From: Thalassovita gelatinovora
GTDB taxonomy: Bacteria; Pseudomonadota; Alphaproteobacteria; Rhodobacterales; Rhodobacteraceae
Length of the DNA stretch: 64,000 nt
Direction of reading: 5' to 3'
Assembly: GCF_001458355.1 (NCBI RefSeq)
Contig: NZ_CYSA01000015.1
Coordinates: forward strand, 563,001 to 627,000
A program made the translations under genes and the position numbers. Position 1 is the first letter of the stretch; each line of letters opens with the position of its first letter. Shown one piece after another: positions 52,956 through 62,228 of this stretch. The notes under the pieces were generated by a model. The model was not told where the DNA came from, made no database searches, and saw only the letters and a program-made list of their open reading frames with translations.

Positions 52956-54254
52956 ATGCCCGTCGATTTTCCAAATTCGCTTTGGGCCAACACTGCGCCC
53001 GAACGGACCCCGTCCGCACCGCTTTCTGGCACCGAAGAGACCGATGTCGCGGTAATCGGGGCAGGTTTCACCGGGTTGTCCGCCGCAATCGAGGTGCGTC
53101 GTCGCGGCCACGCCGTAACCTTGCTTGAAGGCAAGGCGGCGGGCTGGGGTGCCTCGGGGCGCAACAACGGACAGGTCATCCCAATCCTGACCTCCGCCGA
53201 ACCCGACACCTGGGTTTCACGCTATGGCGACGCGGGCAAACGCATGGTTCACCTCATCGGCAACTCGGGTGATGTGCTGTTTGATCTCGTGCGCGAATTC
53301 GACATGCAAGCCGAAGCCGAACAAACCGGTTGGTTCCAACCTGTGCATTCTCCGGGGCGGATCAAACTGGCGCAAAAACGCGTCGAAGCCTGGCAACGTT
53401 TCGGCTTTCCAGCAGAGTTAAAAACACCAGAGGAATGCGCCACGATTCTCGGCACCGATTTTTGGCATGGTGGCATGCTCAATCCCACGGGCGGACATAT
53501 CAACCCTCTGGCTCTGGCACGAGAAATGGCGCGTATAGCGGAACATCTGGGCGCGGTGATCCACGAAGAAAGCCCGGCGATGTCGTTCGAACGCATCGGC
53601 CATGAATGGGTCATCACAACCCCCAAGGGCAAGCTAAAAGCCCGCGCGCTGATCCTTGCAAGCAACGCCTATACCGGTGAATTGGCCCCGCGTCTTGCGC
53701 CACGCATCGCGCGCTCTGTCGTGCCTGTTCTGAGCTGGCAGATGGCGACGGAACCAGTGGGTGACAATCTGAGCCAGAAAATTCTGCCAGGCCGCCAGGC
53801 GGTTTCGGACACACGCGGCGATCTGCGGTTTTTCCGCTATGACGCGCGCAACCGCTTGATCACCGGAGGTGCGGTGATCGGGTCTTTCGATGTCGCCAAC
53901 CGCGTGCGCAAAAAGGCCGCGCAACGTCTGGGCGAAGCTTTCCCCGATCTGGGTGTGCCAGAGATGACCCATGTCTGGTCGGGCTATATTGGTATGAACT
54001 GGGACCGGTTCCCCCGGGTACACAAGCTTGGCCCCGACGCGTGGGCCTGGATCGGGTGTAACGGCCGCGGCGTGGCGCTTGGCACGTCTTTGGGCCGCGA
54101 ACTCGCCCGTGCCGTGACAGGTCAGCCGGAGGACGAACTGGCCTTGCCGGTGACGGACCCAACCCCCTTTCCAATGCACGGGATCGTCCGCCGCGTGGCC
54201 CCCACCTATCTGGCCTGGCTCAAACGCCAAGACCACAAGGAGATCAACTTATGA
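52956..54254 (+). CDS. FAD-dependent oxidoreductase, DAO/PuuB type
   Basis: 432 aa. FAD-binding DVAVIGAGFTGLSAAIEV, then LLEGKAAGWGASGRNNGQVI, the pattern of D-amino-acid oxidase, glycine oxidase and gamma-glutamylputrescine oxidase. The C-terminal FAD part is WSGYIGMNWDRFPRVHKLG then AWIGCNGRGVALGTSLG. It likely oxidises the amine group of the imported or processed amino acid to an imine. It begins one base after the class V gene and ends overlapping the next gene. Confidence 0.9.
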   Translation: MPVDFPNSLWANTAPERTPSAPLSGTEETDVAVIGAGFTGLSAAIEVRRRGHAVTLLEGKAAGWGASGRNNGQVIPILTSAEPDTWVSRYGDAGKRMVHLIGNSGDVLFDLVREFDMQAEAEQTGWFQPVHSPGRIKLAQKRVEAWQRFGFPAELKTPEECATILGTDFWHGGMLNPTGGHINPLALAREMARIAEHLGAVIHEESPAMSFERIGHEWVITTPKGKLKARALILASNAYTGELAPRLAPRIARSVVPVLSWQMATEPVGDNLSQKILPGRQAVSDTRGDLRFFRYDARNRLITGGAVIGSFDVANRVRKKAAQRLGEAFPDLGVPEMTHVWSGYIGMNWDRFPRVHKLGPDAWAWIGCNGRGVALGTSLGRELARAVTGQPEDELALPVTDPTPFPMHGIVRRVAPTYLAWLKRQDHKEINL

Positions 54255-54745
54255 CAGACACAAAACCCATGGATTTGAACGACATCCCGATTTTGATGCA
54301 CCGCAAGATCGAAGCGATGATCCTCAAGCATGTGCTTGACGTGATTACGGAACGGTCAGGCCGCGACGAAGCCGAGGCCGTGATCGGTGCGGCTTGTTCG
54401 AAATCCGCAATCGAGCAAGGCCAGATGCTGGCCGAAGAGTTGGGCCACGCCCCGGACCTGACCGATTTCGCCGCGATCCAACCCAATTGGACCCGCGAGG
54501 ATGCGCTGCGCATCGAAACGGTAGAAATGTCCGAAGAAAAGATGGACTTCAACGTCGTCAAATGCCGCTACGCCGAGATGTATAAGGACATGGGGCTGGG
54601 CGATATCGGGCACCTTCTGTCCTGTAACCGCGATGGGGATTTCTGCATCGGCTACAACCCCGACATTGAAATGACCCGAACCCAGACAATCATGAAAGGC
54701 GCGAGTCACTGCGACTTTCGCTACCGTATGAAAAAGGAGGCCTGA
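54251..54745 (+). CDS. L-2-amino-thiazoline-4-carboxylate hydrolase-family protein
   Basis: 164 aa. The overall pattern, ending IEMTRTQTIMKGASHCDFRY, with SCNRDGDFCIGYNP before it, matches the small ATC-hydrolase family (PF14196), as far as can be judged by eye. Cysteines and acidic residues cluster in the last 60 residues. Characterised members open the thiazoline ring of 2-amino-thiazoline-4-carboxylate to N-carbamoylcysteine, but most members have unknown substrates. It overlaps the FAD gene by four bases and lies five bases before the M20 gene. Confidence 0.75.
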   Translation: MTDTKPMDLNDIPILMHRKIEAMILKHVLDVITERSGRDEAEAVIGAACSKSAIEQGQMLAEELGHAPDLTDFAAIQPNWTREDALRIETVEMSEEKMDFNVVKCRYAEMYKDMGLGDIGHLLSCNRDGDFCIGYNPDIEMTRTQTIMKGASHCDFRYRMKKEA

Positions 54746-54749
54746 AAAG

Positions 54750-55919
54750 ATGGCTGTTGAAAACTGGGTCGCCAAAGAGGTCGCAGATCTCACGGAGTTT
54801 CGCCGCGATCTGCATATGAACCCGGAACTGCTTTATGATGTCGAACGCACGGCACAAAAGGTGGCTGAGGCGCTGCGCGCGGCGGGTGTTGATGAGGTTT
54901 ATGAAGGCATCGGGCGCACCGGCGTCGTCGGTGTGATCAAAGGCCAAAGTAATACATCGGGCCGCAGCATCGGGCTTCGTTCCGACATGGATGCTTTGCC
55001 GATCGAAGAAGAAACCGGCAAAGCCTACGCCTCCAAAATTCCCGGCAAAATGCACGCCTGTGGCCATGATGGACACACCACGATGCTTTTGGGTGCAGCG
55101 CGACATATGGCGGAAAGCCGGGCATTCGACGGGACGGTGATCGTGATTTTCCAACCCGCCGAAGAAGGTGGCGCAGGAGCACGTGCGATGATCGAGGATG
55201 GGCTGTTCACCCGCTGGCCCTGCAACGAGGTCTATGGGATGCACAACCGCCCCAATCTTCCACTTGGACAATTCACCATCAATTCCGGTCCGATCATGGG
55301 CTCCGTCGACGAGGTGAAGATCACCATCACCGGACGCGGCGGACATGCGGCACGGCCTGAACAGACCCTCGATCCCCTTCCGATTGCAGGCGCGTTGTTG
55401 CAAGCGGTGCAGACCATCACCTCGCGCAACATGGACCCAATCGATTCAGCGGTGATTTCCCTCTGCACGATTCAGGCCGGCAATGCGTTTAACGTCATCC
55501 CGCAGGACGTTGTAATGACCGGCACAGTCCGGACGCTGCGTGAAGAAGTGCGCGACATGGTCGAAGAGCGCCTTGGCACCATGGTCGGGAACATCGCGGC
55601 AGCTTTCGGTGCCGTCGGCACGCTCGATTATATCCGCCACTATCCGGTGACGGTGAACCACGACCGCGAAACGGAACTTGCGGCGAAGGCCGCACAAGAG
55701 GTTGCGGGTATTGAAAATGTACATCTCGACATGCCGCAAACATTGGGCGGTGAGGATTTTTCTTTCATGCTCAATGAAGTACCTGGTGCGATGATCAATG
55801 TCGGCAACGGACCGTCCGCATCGCTGCATCACCCGAAATACGATTTCAACGATGACGTGATCGCGTGGGGCAGTTCTTACTGGACCACTTTGGTGCGCCA
55901 GCGGCTGCCACTTGGTTAG
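54750..55919 (+). CDS. M20 family amidohydrolase (hippurate hydrolase/aminoacylase type)
   Basis: 389 aa. Metal and catalytic motifs: GLRSDMDALPI, MHACGHDGHTTMLLGAARHM, FQPAEEGGAGARAM and GGEDFSFML, with HHPKYDFND near the end. This is the M20D N-acyl-amino-acid hydrolase pattern and not the hydantoinase/carbamoylase one. It would remove an acyl group from an N-acyl amino acid. It is the last gene of the plus-strand unit, after which transcription turns convergent with the GT-C gene. Confidence 0.92.
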   Translation: MAVENWVAKEVADLTEFRRDLHMNPELLYDVERTAQKVAEALRAAGVDEVYEGIGRTGVVGVIKGQSNTSGRSIGLRSDMDALPIEEETGKAYASKIPGKMHACGHDGHTTMLLGAARHMAESRAFDGTVIVIFQPAEEGGAGARAMIEDGLFTRWPCNEVYGMHNRPNLPLGQFTINSGPIMGSVDEVKITITGRGGHAARPEQTLDPLPIAGALLQAVQTITSRNMDPIDSAVISLCTIQAGNAFNVIPQDVVMTGTVRTLREEVRDMVEERLGTMVGNIAAAFGAVGTLDYIRHYPVTVNHDRETELAAKAAQEVAGIENVHLDMPQTLGGEDFSFMLNEVPGAMINVGNGPSASLHHPKYDFNDDVIAWGSSYWTTLVRQRLPLG

Positions 55920-56024
55920 GCGTCCGATGCGCCACCCGTCCAAGCCTCAATCGGGGGGCTTGGACGGGCAGCAATGGGATCAAGCGATTGCTATTGGCCC
56001 GGCCAAGTGGCGGGGCTGCCCCCG

Positions 56025-57851
56025 TCAGTCGCTTTCCAGAAACGACCTCAATTCAGCGCTCTGCACGCGCAGCAATCGGACCGGGCCAGCGCCAAGATCG
56101 ACCGGTTGCAACCAACGCGGAACCTGCCCTTTCGCCAACCGCGATCCGATACTGTCCGCATTTCGGTAGACTTCATCCTCGCAGACCAGAACATAGTCGG
56201 CCCGCGTCTGCTCGAGCCGCTGCGCCATATCCGCATCCGACCCCATGAAGGCCTGAGTACCGTTCCAATACCCTTCGGGCGCGCGGTGATACGGAGCCGC
56301 GAAAATGGAATGCCCGGTATAAAGAAGAATCTTGGTGCCCATGTTCAGCGGTGCTAAAATGCCAGCTGGATCGATACCGTTTAAACCGGACAGAACATCC
56401 CGGTGGCTGCAATTCAGATCGACATGAGAAATCTTTCTTTCCACCGATGGTGGTAGCCCCGCCAAATTCAGCATCGAATTGAAGACCGGACTTTGCGCAA
56501 AGAACTGGGGATATAGCGTCAGAAATGCCACCCCCATCAAAACCACCGGCTTCGACCATCGCAACACTTTCCAATCGCTGGTCACCGCCCAGAACATGGC
56601 GACACCGAATGCCATCGGCATAACCGCCACCCCCCAAATCACCGCCCGGGCCTGATAAAACGATCCCGCCAGCCCCATCAACACAAACACCAACAGCACC
56701 ACGGCAGCGGATCGTTGCCCGGTAGGGCTGCGGAAAACAAGCCAAGCCAGCAACAGGGCCACCAACGCCTGTGGCAACACCAGCGCGGTTGCGATTTTCG
56801 GATCGCGAAGGAACAGGTTTACCGCCGTCAAGGATTCGGTGATGTTATTCAGGATCAGGTCGCGCAAGTCAGGCGGCAGCATGGAAAACGGGCCTTCACG
56901 GCAGGCACTCAGGAACGGCCAAAGCGCAATCATTGTCCCTGCCCCCATGACCGCCACCAAAATCATACGACCGGTTTTCGTCTGCACGGAGTCGCGGCTG
57001 AGATATGTGATAATAGCAAAGGCCATGGCCGCCGATGTAATCATCAATATCGGCCGCGACAGCTGATCACATCGCGAAACAGCCCAAGCCGCCGGATCAG
57101 TCTGAATCAAAAACAGCAACGGTGCCGCGCCGCCCAGCGCAATGCCGTATCCCATCAACCGGTCGGTGCTACCGGGGTGATCCAACACATGTTGCACCGT
57201 CAATACGATCCCGGCCACGGCCAGAACGACGATCGCTTCCAACCCCACTGCCAACGACAGTGCGGCGGCCAAGCCGGCAGTGACGCCCCGCCTGACCCCC
57301 GGTCCCGGTAGGATTATCGATGAAATCACCACCAACATACAGATCACCTGCACGTTATGATGATCGACCCGGCCCAGAGGAAACAGGCTATTGCCGAATG
57401 TCGGCGTCACCGCGGCGGCAATCAATGCGAAACTGGCCGCGGCATAGCCGAACACTTTCGATGTCACTCGCCCCACGATCACCAGGTAAAGGATGAACAA
57501 CAGCACCGGCCAAATCGCGGCAGTCAAGGCCATCGCCATGTCATCGCCCACAAATAGCGAAAAGAACTTCTGTAACCCCGCCAGTGGCAGATCGATCAAC
57601 CGTGACCAATGCAATGACAAACCTTCTGGCGGCATCGCGCGATGCTGTACCGTATCGTACCAACCCTGCCCGTTCAGGAAGTCGCGCACCGATACCAGAC
57701 GCATTTCATCGTCATTGTCAGGCAATTTCAGGCCGGTAAGGAGATCGCCGAGACGCTGTGATTGCAAATTCAGATACAGCAGCAAACTGACCGCAAACGC
57801 CACGAAATATCCCGCGCGCCTGCCGAAAAACATCTTTTCGCCCGATTGCAT
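56025..57851 (-). CDS. GT-C-type membrane glycosyltransferase
   Basis: 608 aa from ATG 57849-57851. About a dozen membrane helices. The first loop carries DNDDEMRLVSVRDFLNG and then PPEGLSLHWSRLIDLPLA, typical of bacterial GT-C and mannosyltransferase-like proteins, whose acidic pair in this loop binds the lipid-linked sugar. The long hydrophilic C-terminal domain (from about residue 480) would face the periplasm. GTG codons at 57869, 57866 and 57863 following AGGGGG are good alternative starts. It lies 32 bases after the FAD gene, in the same unit. Confidence 0.82.
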   Translation of the reverse strand: MQSGEKMFFGRRAGYFVAFAVSLLLYLNLQSQRLGDLLTGLKLPDNDDEMRLVSVRDFLNGQGWYDTVQHRAMPPEGLSLHWSRLIDLPLAGLQKFFSLFVGDDMAMALTAAIWPVLLFILYLVIVGRVTSKVFGYAAASFALIAAAVTPTFGNSLFPLGRVDHHNVQVICMLVVISSIILPGPGVRRGVTAGLAAALSLAVGLEAIVVLAVAGIVLTVQHVLDHPGSTDRLMGYGIALGGAAPLLFLIQTDPAAWAVSRCDQLSRPILMITSAAMAFAIITYLSRDSVQTKTGRMILVAVMGAGTMIALWPFLSACREGPFSMLPPDLRDLILNNITESLTAVNLFLRDPKIATALVLPQALVALLLAWLVFRSPTGQRSAAVVLLVFVLMGLAGSFYQARAVIWGVAVMPMAFGVAMFWAVTSDWKVLRWSKPVVLMGVAFLTLYPQFFAQSPVFNSMLNLAGLPPSVERKISHVDLNCSHRDVLSGLNGIDPAGILAPLNMGTKILLYTGHSIFAAPYHRAPEGYWNGTQAFMGSDADMAQRLEQTRADYVLVCEDEVYRNADSIGSRLAKGQVPRWLQPVDLGAGPVRLLRVQSAELRSFLESD

Positions 57852-57882
57852 CGCCGCATCCACCACCACGATTCCCCCTGCC

Positions 57883-59463
57883 CTATTTGCTTTCGTGGTA
57901 TTCTTCTTCGGTGTTGATATCCCACAACTCGTTGCGCACATCCCGGCCTTCGACAATACCGTCGACGGCAATCATCGCTGTCAACATCGAATGATCCTGA
58001 TTGTTGTAGCGATGCATACCATTGCGCCCGACACAGAACAGGTTTTCAAACTGGCGAGTATAGGTTTCGATTTCCTTGAACCGGCCATAGGTGCCGAAAT
58101 AAGCCGGGTAAGCCTTTTGGGTGCGCACCACCACCGCATCCAGCACATCGGCCGGATCGGCCACACCAAGTTTTTCCAGTTCCGACGCACCGAATTGTTT
58201 CAGCGCCGCATCATCCATGGTCCAGAATTCATCGCCTTCATTGACGAAATATTCCAAACCCACCCAAATCGTATCGGGATCGGCGACCAGATAGGGACTC
58301 CAATTGTTGAAGATCTGCAACCGCCCGACCTTCACATCGTTGTCCTGAATGTAGATCCAGTTATCCGGTACCTTTTCGGCCAGCGTGCTTGCATCGGTAC
58401 CGCAGCCCAGTTTAAGCCGCTTCAGCAACAGGCCTACGGTCATGAAATCGCGGTAGCTCAGTCCATCAGACACTTCGCGCACCGCCGCCGGTGCCGGTGG
58501 GGTCCAGCCCCCGATCAGTTCTGTAATTGGCATCGACGAAAACAGGTAATCGGCTTTCACCTCCCGAATGTCCCCGTCAGGGCCCACCACGGTCGCGCTG
58601 TCAATCTGGCTGCCATCATGGGAAATACCGGTGACGAAATTCTGGTAATGAATCTCGCCGCCTTTTTCCACGACTTCACGCGCCACCACTTCCCATAACT
58701 GACCCGGCCCGTGCTTGGGGTAAAGAAACCGCTCTATCAGGCTGGTTTCGGTATCCTTCTGCGCCAACGACCCGGTCTGCGGTTTCAGTTTGCGCAGCAT
58801 GTTCTTGATCAGCCCGGTAATCGACACCCCCTTGATCCGCTGCGCACCCCAATCGGCAGGTATGTCTTCACAGGGAACCCCCCAGACCTTTTCGGTGTAG
58901 TCGCGGAAGAATGTCGCATAAAGTTCCTGCCCGAAACGGTTGACGATGAAATCACGCAGATTGACCTCGGGTTTGATCGGGTTCAGTCGCGCCTTGCCAT
59001 AGCTAGCCACGATCCTAAGCGTCCGCAGGGCCCCCAGATTGGCAAAGGTTTGTGCGCTGAACTTCAGCGGGTAATCATACATCTTGCGATCATAAAGGAT
59101 ACGCGACACGCGGTTGCGTACCAGCATAACCTCGTCGACCTGATCGGGATCGGGGCCCGGTCCCGCCGCAACTTCGCGCTGGCGGTTGTGATAGGTGATG
59201 GTCAATCCTTCTTCACCGTCCTTCAGTGCCTGCAGCGGCATGACATTGGTCCACCATTCCATCACCCGATCGGATTTGGAAAAAAATCGGTGGCCGCCGA
59301 TATCGATCCGGTTGCCCTTGTAATTCACCGTCTTGGAAATGCCGCCGACCTGACTGTCAGCTTCAAAAAGGATCGGCTTGATATCGGTACGGGTGACAAG
59401 CTCGTAGGCGGCGGTCAATCCGGCAGGTCCGGCGCCAACGATTACTGCTATTTTCTGGGGCAT
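57883..59463 (-). CDS. FAD-dependent amine-oxidase-fold protein (protoporphyrinogen-oxidase/UGM-like)
   Basis: 526 aa. FAD start [19 protein letters not shown], then [20 protein letters not shown] and FFSKSD, the pattern of COG1232-type oxidases and UDP-galactopyranose-mutase relatives. The end has [20 protein letters not shown], a sugar-mutase-like FAD loop. Such genes sit with GtrA and GT-C proteins in glycan loci and may make a furanose or keto sugar. It is flanked here by exactly those genes. ATG 59463 follows AGGGA. The substrate is not shown. Confidence 0.85.
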   Translation of the reverse strand: MPQKIAVIVGAGPAGLTAAYELVTRTDIKPILFEADSQVGGISKTVNYKGNRIDIGGHRFFSKSDRVMEWWTNVMPLQALKDGEEGLTITYHNRQREVAAGPGPDPDQVDEVMLVRNRVSRILYDRKMYDYPLKFSAQTFANLGALRTLRIVASYGKARLNPIKPEVNLRDFIVNRFGQELYATFFRDYTEKVWGVPCEDIPADWGAQRIKGVSITGLIKNMLRKLKPQTGSLAQKDTETSLIERFLYPKHGPGQLWEVVAREVVEKGGEIHYQNFVTGISHDGSQIDSATVVGPDGDIREVKADYLFSSMPITELIGGWTPPAPAAVREVSDGLSYRDFMTVGLLLKRLKLGCGTDASTLAEKVPDNWIYIQDNDVKVGRLQIFNNWSPYLVADPDTIWVGLEYFVNEGDEFWTMDDAALKQFGASELEKLGVADPADVLDAVVVRTQKAYPAYFGTYGRFKEIETYTRQFENLFCVGRNGMHRYNNQDHSMLTAMIAVDGIVEGRDVRNELWDINTEEEYHESK

Positions 59464-59477
59464 TCTTGGTCCCTGTG

Positions 59478-59912
59478 TCAAAGAAGATAGTTATCAGGAT
59501 TGGCAGGCCGGAAACTGACATGCCGATGCGCAAAAAAGGAATAGAAGGCGGTGAAACCCACCGCCATGATATGAGCCGCAGTTTCGGGTGCGACGGGCAG
59601 GCCCCATTGGCCGGCCACAACCCAGCGCAATCCGGTCAAAAACAGATGTGCCAACAACGTGGTCAGACCCAGACCGACGACAGAGACCAGAAAGAAATCC
59701 CGGACCTCCTCCTTTGGATGGCGACCGGAGGGATCGTAGGTATAGGCGCGGTTTAACACGAAACTCACCGCCATTCCCATCACGAAGGCCAAGGCGACAG
59801 ATCCCGCATATTCCAACGGGCCGTTGAACCCCATCACACCATAGAGAAAATATCCTGTCGTCAGGTTCACGACAGCGGCCAAACCGGAGCAAATCAAAAA
59901 CTTGATAAACAT
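59478..59912 (-). CDS. GtrA-family membrane protein
   Basis: 144 aa with four membrane helices: [40 protein letters not shown] then [25 protein letters not shown], and a last one near the C-terminus. GtrA proteins move lipid-linked sugars across the inner membrane in O-antigen glucosylation systems. It opens the three-gene minus-strand unit GtrA, FAD enzyme, GT-C. A flippase for a polyprenyl-phosphate sugar used by the GT-C enzyme is the likely role. Confidence 0.88.
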   Translation of the reverse strand: MFIKFLICSGLAAVVNLTTGYFLYGVMGFNGPLEYAGSVALAFVMGMAVSFVLNRAYTYDPSGRHPKEEVRDFFLVSVVGLGLTTLLAHLFLTGLRWVVAGQWGLPVAPETAAHIMAVGFTAFYSFFAHRHVSFRPANPDNYLL

Positions 59913-60208
59913 TCAAACCTTTCCGTTGCCAGTACGAGTACCTGCCTTAGAACAGGTCGATTGAGGGTCCGACCGGGTTTAGTAACGAATAACGACATAA
60001 AACGGCCAAATCCAAGAAAACATTACGAATCGCCAATTGGGAAAACAACGATTATGCGCCTGCAACCTGCACCAGACCCCGCCAACAGGCCATGCAAAGC
60101 CCATAACCGAAGCATTCAGCCGATCAACCGAGTACAATTTCCGCTGTTCCCTCCATATCCATCATGCCATCTAGGAAACATATGACGCCTAGCACCAAGG
60201 ACAGGACA

Positions 60209-60763
60209 ATGACAGATCCGCTTCGCTTCCCTCCGATCCCCGATGGGGCTTGGCCCGATCAGATCGCCGATCTGCGCGATGGATTCGCCGGCAAGCTCAA
60301 TGTCTATCGCACCATGGCACATGATCCCGAACTGTTGAAAGCCTGGGCACCGCTGCGCCAACATGTGGTGATCGACAACGCGCTCGGGCCGCAATTGAGT
60401 GAGGTGACAATCCTGCGCACCGGGCATAATCTCGAATCGTCCTACGAATGGAATCAGCATGTGCATCGCGCCCGCGCCTGCGGCATGTCGGATGCCCAGA
60501 TCGGGTCGATCCGCGGGCCCCTTGCGGCCATGGACGCTGATGATGCCACCATCGCCCGCGCCGTAGACGAATTGTTCGGGGTAAAACGGCTGTCCCCAGA
60601 CACCCAAAAGGCCCTGATCGCGCTGGTCGGCGAAAAGGGCCTTTTCGATGTGATCGCCACGGTGGGGTTCTATTCCACCCTCGGCTATATCCTGAACAGC
60701 TGCGGCACACCTCTGGACGACGACATCTCGGCCGATCTGGCTGACAAACCGTTCACCGGCTGA
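60209..60763 (+). CDS. AhpD/carboxymuconolactone-decarboxylase-family protein
   Basis: 184 aa. The AhpD/CMD-like fold is shown by LRTGHNLESSYEWNQHVHRA, then ARACGMSDAQI, where Glu, His and the following helix form the usual site. The redox CxxC of AhpD is absent, so a decarboxylase-like or isomerase role is more likely than peroxiredoxin reduction. ATG 60209 follows ACAGGACA. It converges with the VOC gene, ending one base apart, and both may act on the same ring-type metabolite. Confidence 0.82.
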   Translation: MTDPLRFPPIPDGAWPDQIADLRDGFAGKLNVYRTMAHDPELLKAWAPLRQHVVIDNALGPQLSEVTILRTGHNLESSYEWNQHVHRARACGMSDAQIGSIRGPLAAMDADDATIARAVDELFGVKRLSPDTQKALIALVGEKGLFDVIATVGFYSTLGYILNSCGTPLDDDISADLADKPFTG

Positions 60764-61306
60764 TCACAGCCCGGTCAATTCCTTCTTGTGCATCCAATCG
60801 GCATGTTTGGGAGCTTTTTTGGTGCGCGACCATTCTTCCAGCATGTCCCATTTCACCGCGTTCAGCTTTTCCAGCATCGCGTCTTCTTCCGGGTCCGGAC
60901 AGGCCAGCTCGACCCGGTGCCCGTTCGGATCGAAGAAATAGATCGAATGAAAGATCGAATGGTCGGTCACGCCCAAAACCTCGACACCTTTCGCCTCAAG
61001 ATGCTCCTTGAATTCGATCAGCGTGTCGCGGTCCTTCACCTTGAAGGCGATATGCTGCACCCAGACCGGCGTGTTGGGATCGCGCCCCATGTCAGGCTTG
61101 GTCGGCAATTCGAAAAACGCCAACACGTTGCCATCCCCGGCATCGATGAAAACATGCATATAGGGATCGGGTTCATGGGTGGACGGAACATGATCCTCGG
61201 CGATCGCCAGGATGAAGTCCATATTCAACATGTCGCGGTACCATTCTACCGTCTCCTTAGCATCCTTGCAGCGATAGGCGACGTGGTGAATCTTCTCGAT
61301 TTTCAT
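60764..61306 (-). CDS. VOC family metalloprotein (glyoxalase/dioxygenase type)
   Basis: 180 aa, one VOC unit with paired motifs. Likely metal ligands are His7 or His8 in KIHHVAYRCKD, His in VQHIAFKVKD and Glu in RVELACPDP. The family includes extradiol dioxygenases and glyoxalases. The ATG is preceded by an AGGAGGG Shine-Dalgarno sequence that lies inside a hairpin. It ends one base from the CMD-family gene. Confidence 0.85.
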   Translation of the reverse strand: MKIEKIHHVAYRCKDAKETVEWYRDMLNMDFILAIAEDHVPSTHEPDPYMHVFIDAGDGNVLAFFELPTKPDMGRDPNTPVWVQHIAFKVKDRDTLIEFKEHLEAKGVEVLGVTDHSIFHSIYFFDPNGHRVELACPDPEEDAMLEKLNAVKWDMLEEWSRTKKAPKHADWMHKKELTGL

Positions 61307-61311
61307 GGCTC

Positions 61312-61335
61312 AGGCCCTCCTTTTAAGAAGGGCCT
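61312..61335 (-). promoter_or_regulatory. Hairpin containing the Shine-Dalgarno site of the VOC gene
   Basis: On the minus strand AGGCCCT (61335-61329) pairs with AGGGCCT (61318-61312). The strand between contains AAAAGGAGG, so the ribosome site for ATG 61306 lies in and beside the stem. Opening or closing of this stem could control translation. Confidence 0.5.
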
Positions 61336-61337
61336 AG

Positions 61338-61355
61338 TGGTTACATTTGTAACCA
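61338..61355. promoter_or_regulatory. Perfect palindrome in the VOC gene promoter region
   Basis: TGGTTAC and GTAACCA form a perfect 7-base dyad with the spacer ATTT, about 30 bases before the VOC start codon. It is a good candidate operator for an unknown dimeric regulator. No regulator gene is nearby in the window. Confidence 0.5.
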
Positions 61356-61470
61356 ACAAGCCTTTTCTAGAGAAGCCGAAGCTTCTTCTGTTCAGAAATA
61401 TCCGGCCTTATGTATCAAGCGCACCAAGAAGCCGGAATCCATAACTGCCAGTTTTCGCTATCCTGTCACC

Positions 61471-61618
61471 ATGCAGGACAAGTCGATAGATGAAGCACTA
61501 GTGGCGTTGATAAAACAGATCATTCGAGGCAACATGGACGGGCTGGAACACGTTGAGGCGCTACGAGTGGGGCGTGGGGTGGGCCCGCCGCGCGTGATGC
61601 CTGCCAAACGCTGGGTGT
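61471..61618 (+). pseudogene. N-terminal fragment of a hypothetical protein
   Basis: The frame MQDKSIDEALVALIKQIIRG, NMDGLEHVEALRVGRGV, then PPRVMPAKR, reads like the start of a small conserved protein of alphaproteobacteria that I recognise only as hypothetical. After about 48 codons the sequence loses coding character, and no continuation in any frame was found. It lies in a decayed region between 61.3 and 62.5 kb. The remaining bases to 61901 hold no gene I can support. Confidence 0.35.
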
Positions 61619-61901
61619 CACTGCCCTCTAGAAGGATTTCAGTGGTTCCATCCGCATCAAAAACTGTAAACTTCAACATCGAGAGCAGCACAAGGTACCT
61701 ATCTAGTAATTTAGCAGCCCATCCTCCGATACAACTTTCAAAGGCTTTGCCTACATGCGACCATTTTGCGCCCTGATTCACCATCTCCGAGCAATCCAAT
61801 AGTTTCCGCACCGAAAAATCTCAATTCGCCACACAGAAACGCAACCAACCGTATAATACTTTCTTTCCGAAAACTGCCCAGACAACAGGCCCAAATTATC
61901 T

Positions 61902-62228
61902 TCAAATTCCACCAAACGACATGAACTTAGCCGCCAGATAATGCGCCAAGGCAAGTGACAAAATCAAGAAAAGTCCGTGAGTGATAGCTTTCGGAAACCA
62001 AGCCCAAATCCGAAAAATGTAAAACAATCCTGCAAAGGCCCCAACTGAAAAACCACCAATTGTCGTAAAAACAACCATAACCTCCCAGTTGAGAAGCCAA
62101 TCTCTAGTCAACCAAACAATATGCTCCTTTTGCATCCGATATGAGTATAACAACGGCACGGCAGTCGAGATTACAAAGCCTGCAAAATATATCCACATAT
62201 TGGCTGGTTGCCTAGAATCATCATTCAT
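61902..62228 (-). CDS. Small membrane protein, possible immunity protein
   Basis: 108 aa with three or four membrane helices (WIYFAGFVISTAVPLLYSY, WEVMVVFTTIGGFSVGAFAG then LFYIF, and HGLFLILSLALAHYLAAKF). No family recognised. Its ATG overlaps, as ATGA, the stop of a truncated upstream frame (62440-62225) that looks like a toxin C-terminus. Small membrane proteins directly after such tails are often immunity proteins, so this is a candidate, by context only. Confidence 0.6.
   Translation of the reverse strand: MNDDSRQPANMWIYFAGFVISTAVPLLYSYRMQKEHIVWLTRDWLLNWEVMVVFTTIGGFSVGAFAGLFYIFRIWAWFPKAITHGLFLILSLALAHYLAAKFMSFGGI

Noticed and set aside
61458-61811. Minus-strand 117-codon frame
   Set aside because: Its first half looks mildly protein-like, but it runs antisense through the fragment at 61471-61618 and has no recognised motif.
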